From the NCBI GenBank assembly GCA_017607445.1, contig JAEVHH010000004.1, forward strand, positions 1,736,001 to 1,800,000: a stretch of DNA of 64,000 nt. Direction: 5' to 3'. A program made the translations under genes and the position numbers. Position 1 is the stretch's first letter; the number at the start of each line of letters is the position of its first letter. The notes below the pieces were generated by a model that saw only the letters and a list, made by a program, of their open reading frames with translations, made no database searches and was not told where the DNA came from. Below, piece by piece: positions 46,667-58,435 of this stretch. This stretch comes from Histoplasma ohiense (Eukaryota; Ascomycota; Eurotiomycetes; Onygenales; Ajellomycetaceae).

Positions 46667-47513
46667 ATGGTCAGCCACCTTTTCATCGCTCCGAACAGGA
46701 AAAAAAAAAAAAAAAAGAACAGTGACAAAAAGCTAACTATAGTCGATTTGACTCCAGGCTCGCAACAGCGAAAAGGCGCAGTCTATGCTTTTCCGCTTCC
46801 GCGCTGCGCAAGCCGCTGATCTCGGAATCCTCGACATAGGCCGTACCCGCCGTCCCAAGGCCATCACTTCCGTCACTTCGATTCCCGTATGCGAGAAATG
46901 GCGGGGACAAGTGCTCAAGGAAATATCGCGCAAAGTCTCGCGCATCCAGGATCAAAGCTTGAGTGACTACCAAATCCGCGACTTGAATGATGAGATCAAT
47001 AAAGCGATGAGAGAGAAGTGGATGTGGGAAATGCAGATACGAAACCTTGGAGGACCAAATTATACGCGTGGTGGCGGGAGGGTATTTGATGATGATGGTA
47101 GGGAAATACCGGGCGGCGGGAAGGGCTATAGGTATTTTGGAAGGGCGAAAGAGTTGCCAGGTGTCAAGGAGATGTTCGAGGCTGCTGCGAAGAAGCAAAG
47201 TAGGAGAAGTAAAGAGGAGGATACCGATGGTGGGGGGAGAGTGGTTGATATATCCCGGAGGCACGTCGATGCTGCGTATTTTGGATATGGCTTGGATGAA
47301 GAGGATGGGACGCTGTTGGAATATGAATCGCAGAAGGAAAAAGAAGCTTTCGAGAATATGCTGAAGAGAGGCGAGGATGAGGCAGCTGACGGGTGGACGC
47401 CTCTTCCGGGAGATGCTGGGGATGGTGTCGAGTGGAGGCTGCCGACTCTTGAAGAGGTCCAAGAGGAGTTGGTGGATAGACGGCGGCGGAGATTACTTGA
47501 CAAAATCCTTTGA
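46667..47513 (+). CDS. ISY1: Pre-mRNA splicing factor ISY1
   Basis: 252 aa, from exon 1 at 46667-46669 (the ATG alone) and exon 2 at 46758-47513. The 88-bp intron starts gtcagc, contains a run of 17 A (46700-46716), a branch-like AGCTAAC, and ends actccag. Splicing produces M-ARNSEKAQSMLFRF, the family's usual N-terminus; without it translation would begin at the internal ATG 46785 and lose ten conserved residues. Conserved blocks: RRPKAITSVTSI, CEKWRGQVLKEISRKVSRIQ, LNDEINKAMREKWMWE and LGGPNY. A charged C-terminus ends in RRRRLLDKIL. ISY1 belongs to the NineTeen/Prp19 complex and acts at the spliceosome during the first catalytic step. It converges with MTG1, with only 186 bp between stops. 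Confidence 0.92.
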
Positions 47514-47699
47514 TATCATGATGGTATGAGAGTATGATATTCCTCGGCGGCTGGCGTTTTTCCGATTGTTGGCTTTTCATGTAGTACTACTACACTCACG
47601 TATTATATTCATTAACTGCCTTCTAGCTATCTATAATTACATAATGTACAAGGTTGATCTAACAAGAACAATCGCGCGAAAATATTCAGGTTCCGGCAT

Positions 47700-48799
47700 T
47701 CACACTACCTCCACAGTCTCTATTTGCCTTTCTTTCTTGGCCAGTTTCTCTGCCTTCTTAGCCTGGTTAATACTTCCGCCCATAGCTGCCAATCGTTCTT
47801 GCTGCAGCTTCAATGTCGTGTCCAATATATTGTCCATAATAAAGGCTCCAAATTTCCCCTCTCGATACATGTGCACCATCTTCCTAGCTGCAGCATCGAG
47901 GTCCGGCACTCCGCCTTTGGCGAAACATCCGGTTTTTGCACTAAATGACTCCAAAAAAGGTATTATATCATTCGTTGGAGGCGAATATTTCTCATATACC
48001 CTTGGTTTGTGGAGATTTACTTGATAAAGCAAATAGTCAGCCAACGTGATGCTTGGGATAATAGTATGTTTCACACAACCACAAAGCGCAAGCTTCAGCA
48101 TGCTCTCTGAATCTGGCATGTATGGCATAAAGACTCCAGGTGTGTCGTGCACATAGACTGATCCCTGGGCCCTCTCGAGGATTTTAATACCGCCACCGAC
48201 TCTTCTGGTTACGCCAGGATCTGCACCAGTTTTGGCGGCCTTCCCCTTCTTCATGACATAATTTCTGAGTGCGTTGATCAGGCTTGATTTTCCAATATTC
48301 GGCATCCCAACTACCATGATTCGAGCACCTGTGAGTTTATTTGGGTTAAACGGTTGCGATCTAAGGGCCTTCACGATCGGAACGATTGTATTATTATCGA
48401 AACGGCTGGTAAAGAACGCCTTCGATGTCCTATGCCATTGTTGTATCCTTGCCTCATTCTACGTAGCCACAATAGATATTAGTATCAGTTCCAGGGAAGA
48501 GGAAACAACTGTACGTATAAATCCTTACAACTCACTCTCTGGTTCTCTAACTTCAAATCGCCTCCAAGGTCCCGCTTGGTATATACGATCCACCTTCGTT
48601 TCCCGCTCAAAGCCTCTTCGAAGACAGGGTTGATAGAAGTGGCAGGAATGCGAAAATCTCTACATTCAATGACATGATCAATTGACGACAACATTTTCTT
48701 CATTTTCTCAAGCCCAGCCTTGTGATGGCCTAGGAAGTAAGTGCGGGGGATGCTGTCAATTTTGGGGAACACCGAGCGCGGTACAAAAGTGGAGGACAT
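47700..48799 (-). CDS. MTG1: Mitochondrial ribosome-associated GTPase 1
   Basis: Two exons, 48799-48536 and 48458-47700, with a 77-bp GT-AG intron; 340 aa. This is a circularly permuted GTPase of the YlqF/RbgA family: the G4 motif comes first as TKRD (74-77, in place of NKxD), then G1 GMPNIGKSS (139-147), G2 in PGVTR (169-173) and G3 DTPG (193-196). The C-terminal helical part (TGCFAKGGVPDLDAAARKMV) is typical. By homology it assists late assembly of the mitochondrial large ribosomal subunit at the inner membrane. The N-terminal FVPRSVFPKI and YFLGHHKAGLEKM are conserved in the family. No strong targeting peptide is obvious beyond the short basic N-terminus. Its 3' end faces ISY1. Confidence 0.93.
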
Positions 48800-49591
48800 C
48801 GTGAGCAGAGGTGGAGAATGGCGGATACGTAATTGGAAGGATTAATAGATATGTTCACATTTTAAGCATAGGCACACTCCCTAGGAGGGCTAAAAGTCAA
48901 AGACGACTGTTTCGCAACCAAGGGTTCATGCCCTGGAGGTGAAAAATTAACGTTGTGCCTGCCACAAGATCGCCGAGTGAAGTGCCAATCACGTGGTATC
49001 TCCTACGGCGTTGGTCTGTGCGCCAATGCAAGCCGATTCCGATTCTCGGGAACCCGACACATTTGCCAGTGCCAGGTTGAAGTTGCAGGAGAGTACTCCG
49101 TAGATGCATGGGTTGTATCGAGCCACGATAACACTTCACTTCGGCAAAACCCAGTCCAAATCTGTCAAAACTCTAATTCTCAATTACAAACCACGCTTAA
49201 GTGCTTTCCAACATAACATCTAGGTAGAGAGAGGAAGAAAGTCAGCAAAGTAGATTATTGCTATTGGTGATGGATTTGTGGCGGTGTGTGGGTCCAGGAA
49301 ACGAAACAACATATGATGTAAAATTTGACGATGGTGAGGGCCAATATAGCTCTGACAAGACACAGATCTAAACAATTAGAAATTCTGATGTCCATGAGAA
49401 AGTATGTCAACACTGATTTGAGGGTATATTCTAAACGCTTGCAATGCATCTGTACAAGATCGTGCCAAAAACCTCCTAACTCCCATCGACCGTATCTACC
49501 AAACTGCTATTCAGAAAAGCATAACTAACACGCATGATAAACCGGTAGAATGGGCGCAACGCTTTATATGCCAGCTATTATTTGTAAGAAA
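48800..49591. other. Intergenic between MTG1 and VPS34
   Basis: 790 bp containing the MTG1 promoter side and the VPS34 3' UTR. Only short overlapping frames without domains are present (48953-49216, 48897-49139). Confidence 0.5.
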
Positions 49592-52411
49592 TTATGCCCT
49601 CCATCCCTGGACGAAATCGTGAATACGGTCGATGACGACTCCAAAAATAGCGTTCACGCTATCACTGATGAGCTGCTCGAAATGACGGATTGCTTCCTCT
49701 TCACTCATTTCTAAGTGGAACCTCTCCTTCACCTTCAGAACAGCCTTGTCCGGTTCGACGCGGATATCGGGGATATTCGCATCGACCATCAAACTGAACA
49801 GGTTAAGGATGAGGTTTGCAGATTTCCGAAGCGTGGTGTATGCAGTAAAGCAATATTGTTTAAATAGGAGATAGTTGGGTGACGACGCTCCACCCATGCC
49901 TTCCACCATTTCTTTGCAGAGCTTCATCATGGGAGCAAACGGTTTCGGGTCACGGCCAAGAATGAACCCAAAATCGGCGTGGAAGAAATGTCCATCCGGT
50001 GCAAGCAAGAGGTTGTCTAGATGTCTATCGCCTACGCCAAGAAGGTAAGTAATCACGCAGTAGCCGGCGCAGGATTTTATGTAAGTGTCCATCGTTTCTT
50101 TACGGACACCCAATGGCTCCTTGTCGTCCGGATTGTTCGCTCTTAAATATGCAAGGATCGATCCCTTGTATTTAGCGGAAGCTGCTGATAGGGATGTCGA
50201 GGGGATAAATTGCAGCGCACCGGCATTGGCGCTGGTAGCAATTATGCGGTAAGGGGTAAGTTTCAAATCTAAGTTTTCCTTTTGCAGCAGACGATCCATA
50301 AGACTGATAATTTGGATGACAAGCTGATCTTGCCGAAGGTCATCTCCGACCTTAAAAATTACAGGGTATTTTCGTCCATCAGAGAGTTTGAAGTTGATCA
50401 ACAGAGGTGAGAGGGAGGATTTGAAAACATTAGAACCTTCAGCAAAGCAACCAGTGATCAGAATTTCCGGGTCTAATGGAAGTGGTAGAGGAGGGTCAAT
50501 GGTGGCAAGCTCGTTTTTGGGGTCCAGCAAAAATTTCTTCAACTTTTCAATCTTGACAGCACGGTTATCCCTCGAGAAGCGAATATCCTTGGCAATTTTG
50601 GATAGAATTGTAATTAGTTCGCCTTGCCGTAACAAAATCTTCCTCTGTTCAGGGTGGTGTTTCTCCAGCTCGATCATGAAGTAATACTCAACGCGGGCGA
50701 ATAGTTTGCGATGGACGGAAATAGTGCTTGGACCAGCATCATCACACTCAACCATAAGGTACCAATGAAAATAACTTCCAAGGAGTGGGTTGTTCGCAGC
50801 CCGAGTGATGAGGAAATTGGTTAAAGAAGAATCTTGTGTGATATCTTCAGCACCTCCATGAGGGATTGCCTCGAACTTTAAGGCTTGTACTAGCTGCAGG
50901 AGGTACAGGAGGAGCTCTTCGTCATCGGACTTCCTCAACCGTTCCACCGCATATGCACGAACTGCTGGGTTATCAAAGGTCGGTCCAAGAAGTTCCAATG
51001 CATCGTCTACATCAATTTCAGTCCATTTCGGAAGAATTTCCACGGCCTGCCGAGCCTCGCCGATATCTTGCCAATTGACTGATTTCACGAACTTAGTCAT
51101 GGCCCTCTTATCGCGAGTGAGGTGGTGTCTGAATTTCCAGACAAGGTCTTTCTCCTCAGAGTTCAATTCTTGTGTAGGGCCGTACAACATGATTTCATTC
51201 AATTCATCACGGATCTTCGGATTGGGCTTGAGGTCGCGATCCATGATTCCCGTCCGGTGGCTACGAACTAGTCTTCGATGCTTGTCTTCGCAGGGGTTCC
51301 CTTTCTGGCCGACCTCTGGGTCATATATTCTAATTATCCTATGTTCATCGTCATCATTAGCTGCGCCATCTATATCAGGCCCCAAACGGACTTCCGGAGG
51401 AGGTTTGAGGGTCGAATTAGAGCCCGATAGTTGTTGCTGGGAATAAGAAGATATCGGTGGGCGAGGGTATTCGAAGTCTTCGAAAACGACCGGAAAATCA
51501 AAGCGTGGGAATTCGATATAGAGAACGAAGTTCTCTTCGTGATCATTTACCTGATCTTCCTCCCAGTCGTCATCAAGGCTGTCTGGCTTTCCACTTGTCT
51601 TGACTGGGACTTTTGACCTGGCAGCTTGGTTGCGTATTGCCCTCTTTTTTGCAGATTCCTCGGCATCCAATTTTTTCTTCTCTACAGCTCGAAATACTAA
51701 CTGATCCAACCAGTCAACCCGGGGTATCTCGCCCATCTCGTGTTTCTTTAGGAGCTTTTCCAGGCGCTCTAACTCCTCTTCCTCGGGGGTAGGCCCATGA
51801 TCTGTATGGGGAGGGAGGCGACGTTTTTGCGCTGGTTTGGACGGTGTCGTGGTGTTGGAAAGCCCATCCGCGGCCTTGTGCCGGTAGATTTTGCACTTTT
51901 GTCTACCCTTTTTCAGAGTACCGTCGTCATCAAATAATGATATGGTTGTTCCACCAAAAGGGACGGAATGGCCGTGAGCATCGACTCCGCCCAAGGGTGA
52001 CAAATCCCAAACGGTGATTGCTAACTGGCTATTGATCGGTGCATCTTTAATGGATACTGGCGTTGTAAGCCATTCATTCCATGTACGGCTTGTCTTAAAT
52101 GCTTTATATGCCGTCTGAATCGGAACACCTAGAGGTTTAGAGCTAGCCCATAGTTGTACAGTAATGAAAAGGTCGGATATCGGGCTCTGGTTTGACCCTA
52201 GATGTCGAAGTTCGGGATTTTTAATTAAGACGGAGAAAGGTATCGGTTTTTGTTTTCCTTCCAAGTTACATCTAAAGTGAGTGATGAAAAAAGCGTTATT
52301 CACTGAAGACCAAAGATAAGCAACAGATAGCTCTGAGCTTGACTGAACTTACATCTTCAGACTGATTGGTAGGTCCACTTGAGCGGAGGTTGCGAAGGTG
52401 TAAGTGTCCAT
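49592..52411 (-). CDS. VPS34: Class III phosphatidylinositol 3-kinase VPS34
   Basis: Two exons: 52411-52353 (MDTYTFATSAQVDLPISLK) and 52271-49592; 912 aa. The 81-bp intron uses acceptor cactttag, giving ...SLK-ICNLEGKQKP, which joins the C2-domain strands correctly; a nearer AG breaks frame. Domain order: C2-like region (about 20-170, with VQLWASSKPLGVP and VWDLSPLG), a Lys-rich linker, the PIK helical domain (about 340-520, EKDLVWKFR, AVRAYAVERL), and the lipid kinase domain with FKVGDDLRQDQL, catalytic G765-V-G-D-R-H...N773, and D786-F-G. The C-terminal helix DRIHDFVQGWRA needed for membrane catalysis is present. It makes PI3P on endosomes and autophagosomes with Vps15 and Vps30/Atg6 and controls vacuolar sorting and autophagy. 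All catalytic residues look intact. Confidence 0.96.
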
Positions 52412-52783
52412 CCTGGTAGGCTAGCCTTATCGGCCCCTGGAACCGTTGATGCCTTTCTCCCTCTCATTCGATGTTCAATCTCATCTCCACAGCTGCTGTC
52501 TTGATATAAAGCGCGTGCTGCCTGGGACGCTAACCAGGTTAGAATATTTGAGTTGATTGAGGTGCACCGATTACGTCAGATATATCACATGATAATGAGG
52601 GCCACATGGATATCTCGGCGCCTAACCTCAAGCCTTCCACCAGTGTACGCCACTACGCAGGCTATGGGCTGAGTATGGTTGCTAATTATTACCAATTGGT
52701 TCTTTACCACAACAATTTCAATTTCCCCAACTTGCGCGAAACTACGTGCGTGTGCCAACTTTCTTATATTGTTACATATATAT
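52412..52783. other. Intergenic, VPS34 promoter side
   Basis: 372 bp containing the VPS34 promoter and 5' UTR plus the 3' UTR of the DUF4336 gene. No other feature seen. Confidence 0.5.
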
Positions 52784-53673
52784 CTACTTCTTCGCCGCCT
52801 CCAAATTCCACTCAAACAAATTACGGAAAATCTCTTTGCCTCCATTCTCAATTATATCCCCATGGCACGGGATTATCCGATCGAAATTCCACCCCTCAAT
52901 CGTGGCTACCGATTGTGCAAAACCCTTGCGGTCCCTCGCTGATAACAAATACCAGATCAACCGCTTTTGCCCCTTTGCAGGTGGCTTTGTTGATTGCAAA
53001 GTACTAATGATCTTTGTGAGTATACCCTTTGTGGCCGACTCGCCGGACTTCGAAAATTGCTCTGTGGCGGGAAGATTGAAGATCAGATCTGCTTCAATGA
53101 GGGTCTTGGAGGACTTGTGTAGAAGGACTATTTCGCGGCCGGGGTGCGAATTGACATATTCGACGTCGAGATCGGCATGAAATTCATCTGACACTTTGAA
53201 ATCCCCCTTGTTGACTGCTGTGAAGATGTGGTCGAATACAATGCCCGCTGTTTCCGGTTTTTTCTCGCGTTTCTCCTGCAGACCTTCGGGTGCGATGATC
53301 TGGGCGTCCGGGTAAGCTTCTTTCCAAGGTGTGAGGAATATGTGATGTTCCATATCTGGAGCAATGATGTATTTGACGTTCCCGCCCAGGGAGTTCACTG
53401 CGTCCCGGGCCCCTTGCGTGAGGGCAACTGGGGAGAATACAGCTAAAGGACCATTCTGTAGACGGACTGCGGTTATTCTATTAGCAAATATGTTGGGCAC
53501 TATTACAGCATCTGTTTGCCTTCTGCCAAGTTATCCGTACCAATCGTACACCTTCCACCGATCCTTACCTGCCCAAAGCGGTAAAAAGGAACATTCAGGG
53601 TGATTATATCGCTCTGGACTTTCCGTATTACCATGACCTCCTCTGGATTCGAAGAAATCAACTTTGAAGTCAT
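52784..53673 (-). CDS. DUF4336 protein (metallo-hydrolase-like)
   Basis: Two exons: 53673-53541 and 53466-52784, intron gtacgg...ccgcag (74 bp); 271 aa. The splice joins VPFYRFGQVRIGGRCTI to VRLQNGPLAVFSPVALT, the usual family core. DUF4336 proteins resemble a degenerate metallo-beta-lactamase fold. Visible markers are YIIAPDMEHH (residues 78-86), LTPWKEAYPDAQIIAPEGL, the strand-helix LLHKSSKTLIEADLIFNLP and PCHGD (244-248), which could hold a metal. Enzymatic activity is not established. The start at MTSKLISSNPEEVMV is chosen by family length; an in-frame ATG at 53766 would add 31 residues. It is followed on the same strand by VPS34. Confidence 0.85.
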
Positions 53674-54598
53674 CGTGTTGAAGTAAAGTAATTCTGATGC
53701 CAGTTGTTTGACAATCGGCCGACGGTAATCGATGGCCTGCTGGAAGTTTTTAGGATGATGTACCACGGGAGCGATGAGTTTTTCGTTACTGAAGAGTGGA
53801 GTTGGCTTCGTGAGGAAGTTGTTCTAGTGGAAGCAGCGCGTATTTAAGAAATGAGATACTGGGTGAATTAATATAGGGGAGAGTGTAATAGATTAAATGA
53901 CACCACAGCGAAGGGGGTAGAGGGCAGCTATATTAGGGAAACGGGCATGCCCAGCCCAGCGTGATGAAAAACATGAAGTAAATAGTTATTTAAGTTCGAC
54001 ATCCAGTGGCTATTGAGGTAAGTTCTCCGCAAGTTCGGAGTATCGAGTCTCTGAATTGCGGTGCGTCACGGATGTCGAGGACATGTCAATGACGTAATTG
54101 AGTCAAAACACTTGCTTGTACTCCACAAGCAAGCTCGGTTATTCATTTTGTCCCTGGGTTAATTAATTAAATCCGCTGTGCTGATATTAATTGATAAGAG
54201 ATGCTTCCTGAAATTAGAGTCTTTGTTTGAGTATAATTCGCATCGACACGGCTTGCCCTAACTATAGAAAACGAGATAGGCATCTGGGTCTACCATAAAA
54301 TATGTCAGCCATGTCATAAAAAAAAAGAATTACGACAAGGATGAAATCGTGGATAAATTAAAAACCGATAATATGAACCAGGTCAAAAAATCTATCATAC
54401 AGGTAAACAAGGGCATAAAAAGCAGGCGACTAGAAATAAGGCACCAAAAACTAATAAAAAGGAAAGCAGGAAGTATAGAAAGAGAATCAAGTGCAGAAGT
54501 AAGGTCCAAAGAAAAAAAAATAAATAAATAAAGAATAAAAAGGGTCCGATGACCTCAATAAAAACAGAGATAGGTAAATTATGCGGCGCGAATTGGCA
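53674..54598. other. Intergenic, A-rich
   Basis: 925 bp upstream of the DUF4336 gene and downstream of NSE4. The part at 54310-54540 is strongly A-rich on the plus strand (long AAAAAA and AAATAAATAA runs) and gives spurious Lys-rich frames. No gene seen. Confidence 0.5.
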
Positions 54599-56178
54599 TT
54601 ACACGCTCTTAGCCGTGCTAGGTAGTAGTGTAGTGGCTACTTCTTTATTTGCCCGTTCCGTTGCCTCGTCATTTCGGTGCGGAATCAAGGGCTCTCTAAT
54701 ATCAAATACTTCTATTAGATTTTCCCATGTCTCAAAGTCAAGGCTGAAAACTGTTTGGTGTTTTCTCATTTTTTTAGCCTGCGCTTCTGATGGTGCAGCA
54801 GGTTGAGACGGGACTGGATAGGGGAAAGGTCAGTAGATCTTTTCAGAAAATAGGAGATTGGGCAGCAACTTGCAACAGGAACGCTTGACTTACGTAGAGT
54901 AGGGAGTTGGTTGCTATCCAATGATATACCCACACTGCCGTCGCGCACCAAAAAACTGATATAGAAGAGGTTCTCAACCGTCTGACCGAAGGACTTTGGA
55001 TTTATACAGAACCGGAATAATGGTACACCGCCATCGTCTGAAATGGCATGTTTACTCATCACCTCCTTGATCACATCCTCCGACACATCAGAGCCCATTC
55101 GGCAAAGTTCTTCGTTGACGAGAGTCTCATTGTGCGTCTGAGTTTTTACCAGAATCTCTCTAATATCAGTGCACATGGCAGTCAAGTTCGAGACCTCCTG
55201 TTTGTCCGTATCGGTTTCTTTAACATCCTGGGGTTGGACATTCTGAGAAGGATCCAACCGCGCCTGTCTAGCCCTTCTTTGACTTTGTTGCCGGAAACGC
55301 TTCTGTACCGAGAGCGGACCGAGTAGAAATCCAGAAAGAGACGGACGTAGGTTATTGGGGACACAAGCTTTCCGGCCAAGCCAGTCCCAATTAAGGGGAT
55401 CCCCTTCTTCATCACTATCTTCCTCATTAGGATCGTTGCCCGTAATACGACGGCGCCGTCTCTGGGTGCTTGAAAGGGAATACCCCTCCCCTCTAGGGCC
55501 TTGTCGCATAAATGAAATACATTTGGAAACAAATTCGTCCACGTCAATACCAGTCTCGCCATCGCCTAAAACCGCCTTCGCAGTGCGTCTATATGATAAA
55601 TCTGCCGCCGATACGAGAAGTCGAGAATCTATCGTTGCGTCAGAGGTTTGCTTCACCGATTTGTATAGCTCGTTTGCTTTATCCAACGTGGTACGTATAC
55701 CATCGGAACCGGGTTGGAGGTATTCCGCGCGAGAATCTAGGGGAAATAATCAGTAAACAGTCCACACAAATTCATACAATCACGCAAACTTCGGACACAT
55801 CACACCATTTAGATTTGTCACGAGGTCTCTAAATCCCTTTCTGATCTTCCTACGTTCCTCTGGATCCTGATCGGGGTCATATAGATCGGTATCCTGGATA
55901 TGCCGTGGCTGTCGTCGGGGTGCCGCCTGGCTTTGGCGATCCGGTCCTCCTTTTTCCGATAGCCTTCGCCTTTTATTTGACGCGTCCGCCATTGCTTGAG
56001 AGTGCTGTGTCGACTCAGATGTTAGATGGCCGGGTTTCCTTTTATCCAATCGCCTAGCCGATGTTCGATTCTCTTTGTCTGAGGAAAACGAAGGGGATGG
56101 AGAAAACGCGGTTCCGTCAGAAGATCCCACGGCCGGGGACGCAGGACTACCGCCCTCAGAAGACATCCTCGTTTTCAT
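54599..56178 (-). CDS. NSE4: SMC5/6 complex kleisin subunit NSE4
   Basis: Three exons: 56178-55806, 55736-54894 and 54813-54599; phases agree; 476 aa. NSE4 is the kleisin that bridges the Smc5 and Smc6 heads with Nse1 and Nse3 in DNA repair and replication-fork restart. The N-terminal 90 residues are disordered and Ser/Arg-rich. The conserved N-terminal helical domain begins DPDQDPEERRKIRKGFRDLV and runs across the first intron into DSRAEYLQPGSDGIRTTLDK and KANELYKSV. DPLNWDWLGRKACVPNNLRPS is the typical mid-protein block. FRFCINPKSFGQTVENLFYI and the exon-3 winged helix (FSLDFETWENLIEVFDIREP, LIPHRNEA) form the C-terminal Smc5-binding part. A second in-frame ATG (56166) is equally possible as start. 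Confidence 0.93.
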
Positions 56179-57517
56179 AAATGATTCGCCGGTGGGCTGG
56201 AAATCCTCGACTCCAATGGCAAAATGCGGCGTAGCGCGTACTGGCAGGGGTGATGCTTCAAAAACGAACCCGGGGACATGGGAGACCTAGACTGGAGCCA
56301 GCCGCCCTGAAAGATCGATAGAGAAAAGATTGAATATCCTACAAACTCTTCTGCACCTGGCCTGGTGCAACTAGTCCCTGTCGTCGTTCAGTGATCCATG
56401 CGCGATCAGAAATATTTCCACTTGAGGCAAAGACGCGACAGTCGAATAGTCTGTGGAGAGGTTGACTAAGCGGCTCTATCTGCGCTAGATCAAATTGGGC
56501 TTAGGCGACATACTTGTACCTGCGAGGTGCTGACAAAGCCGAGAAACTCGTGCTGGGTGGCTTAACGAAAATACAAAAACGAGATTTCCCCCACTTCAAT
56601 GTGCTCGACAAGGTGGGCGCATGGCACAAAGAGCATCCAATGCATTGGCTGGCACGATAATGGTACCCATTTCTCATCCGGCATCCATGGCCATTGTCTC
56701 CAGATATGCACAGGTCGTTCCAGGAGGGCTTCTTGATTCCACGCCCACAGGGATGATGGGGCTTCGCATGGGGAAGCCAAAGACAAAAGGCAGGATGCAG
56801 CTAACCCCCATCGCGGCTGTTGTTGGTGGCTGTTGATGGTAAAGACTCTGGCGGACATGCACTGACCTACTCGTACATGCTGTGGCCTTCGCCCAATTAT
56901 CACAGCGGCTCATGGGGCGGCTTTGCCACTTCCACCGGATATGTGCAAATCCTCCTTTATGATTGGCCGCGAAAACAACGACTGTGGCTATGGCTCCCGA
57001 GCGACCTCCAGATGTCTCTGCGCTGGCAGCAAATGGGCGTTGTGGATATCCCCGTTAATGGCCAGGATCCATGCCAGATCGTTGGCAAGCCACAAGCGCT
57101 ACGTCATCGTGGCAGTCGTCATGCTGCCCAAGAATCAACACATCTTCCAAACAACAACGAATCTCCTGCTATAGCCCGGGATCCTTATTTGTTGCGCTCT
57201 ACCATTTGACAGCATTGTTGCGTCACATGGGTTCTTTGGTGGATCATCTTTTTTCAAGTTTGCTGATTGTTTTCGATTCATTATATTCCCCATTTTTTTC
57301 CAGGTCTATATATATTCTTCCGTGCTCCTCCTGTATGGGGTACAATTTACAGCATTCACTTCAATCCGCACTTAGTTTTCACAATACATATACATTAGCT
57401 ATCAAGCACCGTTTCAAAGTACCAGAACACTACGTTGATCAACTCAAGCACACCCATTACAAGCAAAGTCAATAATGCGCTTGTCTGATTAAAGAGATAT
57501 CAAAACACGTTCTCACA
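56179..57517. other. Intergenic, divergent promoters
   Basis: 1.3 kb between NSE4 (minus) and the MARVEL-like gene (plus). Open frames 56562-56903 (minus) and 56820-57209 (plus) overlap each other and lack domains. A pyrimidine-rich leader with a TATATATATT-like string (about 57305-57315) precedes the next gene. No other feature seen. Confidence 0.5.
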
Positions 57518-58435
57518 ATGCCGATCTTCTCTCGACTAATTTCGGTCATCCTCCGTATAGGAGAGATTGGCTGCGCTGCTGTAAGTGATCATATTAATAC
57601 CCATAATTCCCAGCGGCTACTTCCACCCATCCCCTGGAAATTCCTTTACTTAACAATAGCCATCTGAATTTAGGTTGTGGCTGGCATCATCGGGCATGAT
57701 CTAGCTCGCTTTGACGACGCCGATTCCTTTCCAAACGGCCGGTGGATTTATACAATCATCGTAGCAGGAATATCAATACTACTAGGAATAATTTGGCTCA
57801 TCCCCTTCTCCCAATCCTTTACATTGTGGATAGGTATGGCCCTGTACAGATATAATAACTCTTTAACCGTTGAGCTGCCCCGGGCCTGCTGAGGGTTCTG
57901 GTTGATGCTGTAGTTCCGCACTGACCAAATAAAAATAGGTGATCTGCTCCTATCATTCGCCTGGTTTGCCGCCTTTGGTGTCCTTGTGGACGTCCTCAAG
58001 AAGATGAACTGCGGAAGGACCTTCGATTGGGGCCACATTACCGACGGCGGCGTATGCTCTCGTTGGAAGGCTGTTGAGGCATTCAGCTTCGTCTCAGCAA
58101 TTCTATGGCTGGTTTCTACTATCGTGGTATGTTATCCCTTTGCCCGAATTTCCTTCTTGCGTTTGTATTTCCGCCTTGCAATCTGATACTAAGAGGTGAA
58201 TCCTTTCTTCAGGGCGTATGGTTTACACACCGGACGCGCGATCGCCATCCCGTGGCAGCTGGTGGGCCTAGTACGTAAGTATTTCAAGCTCCGCTTCCGG
58301 ACTCATTATGAAAAATTGCACCGTCATCACCTGTCATTCCCATTCTGTTTGGTTAAATACTCGAATCTATACTAAGTGAGGGACTTGTACCATAATAGTC
58401 GCCGGGGTTTCTGGGGACGCCGTCACGCTGTTTAA
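57518..58435 (+). CDS. MARVEL-like four-helix membrane protein
   Basis: Five short exons: 57518-57580, 57674-57833, 57939-58126, 58213-58274 and 58399-58435. All borders are GT-AG with consistent phases; 169 aa. Four hydrophobic segments are visible: ISVILRIGEIGCAAVVAGII, WIYTIIVAGISILLGIIWLI, LLLSFAWFAAFGVLVDVL and AFSFVSAILWLVSTIVGVWF. A short loop with two Cys (MNCGRTF, GGVCSRWK) separates helices three and four, and a basic tail RTRDRH...RRGFWGRRHAV ends the protein. This is the layout of small fungal MARVEL-domain proteins that sit in the plasma membrane or eisosome-like patches; the precise role is unknown. Intron density is high for its size. Confidence 0.85.

Noticed and set aside
56562..57209. 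Overlapping ORFs on both strands upstream of the MARVEL-like gene
   Set aside because: Promoter region; frames overlap antisense to each other without domains.
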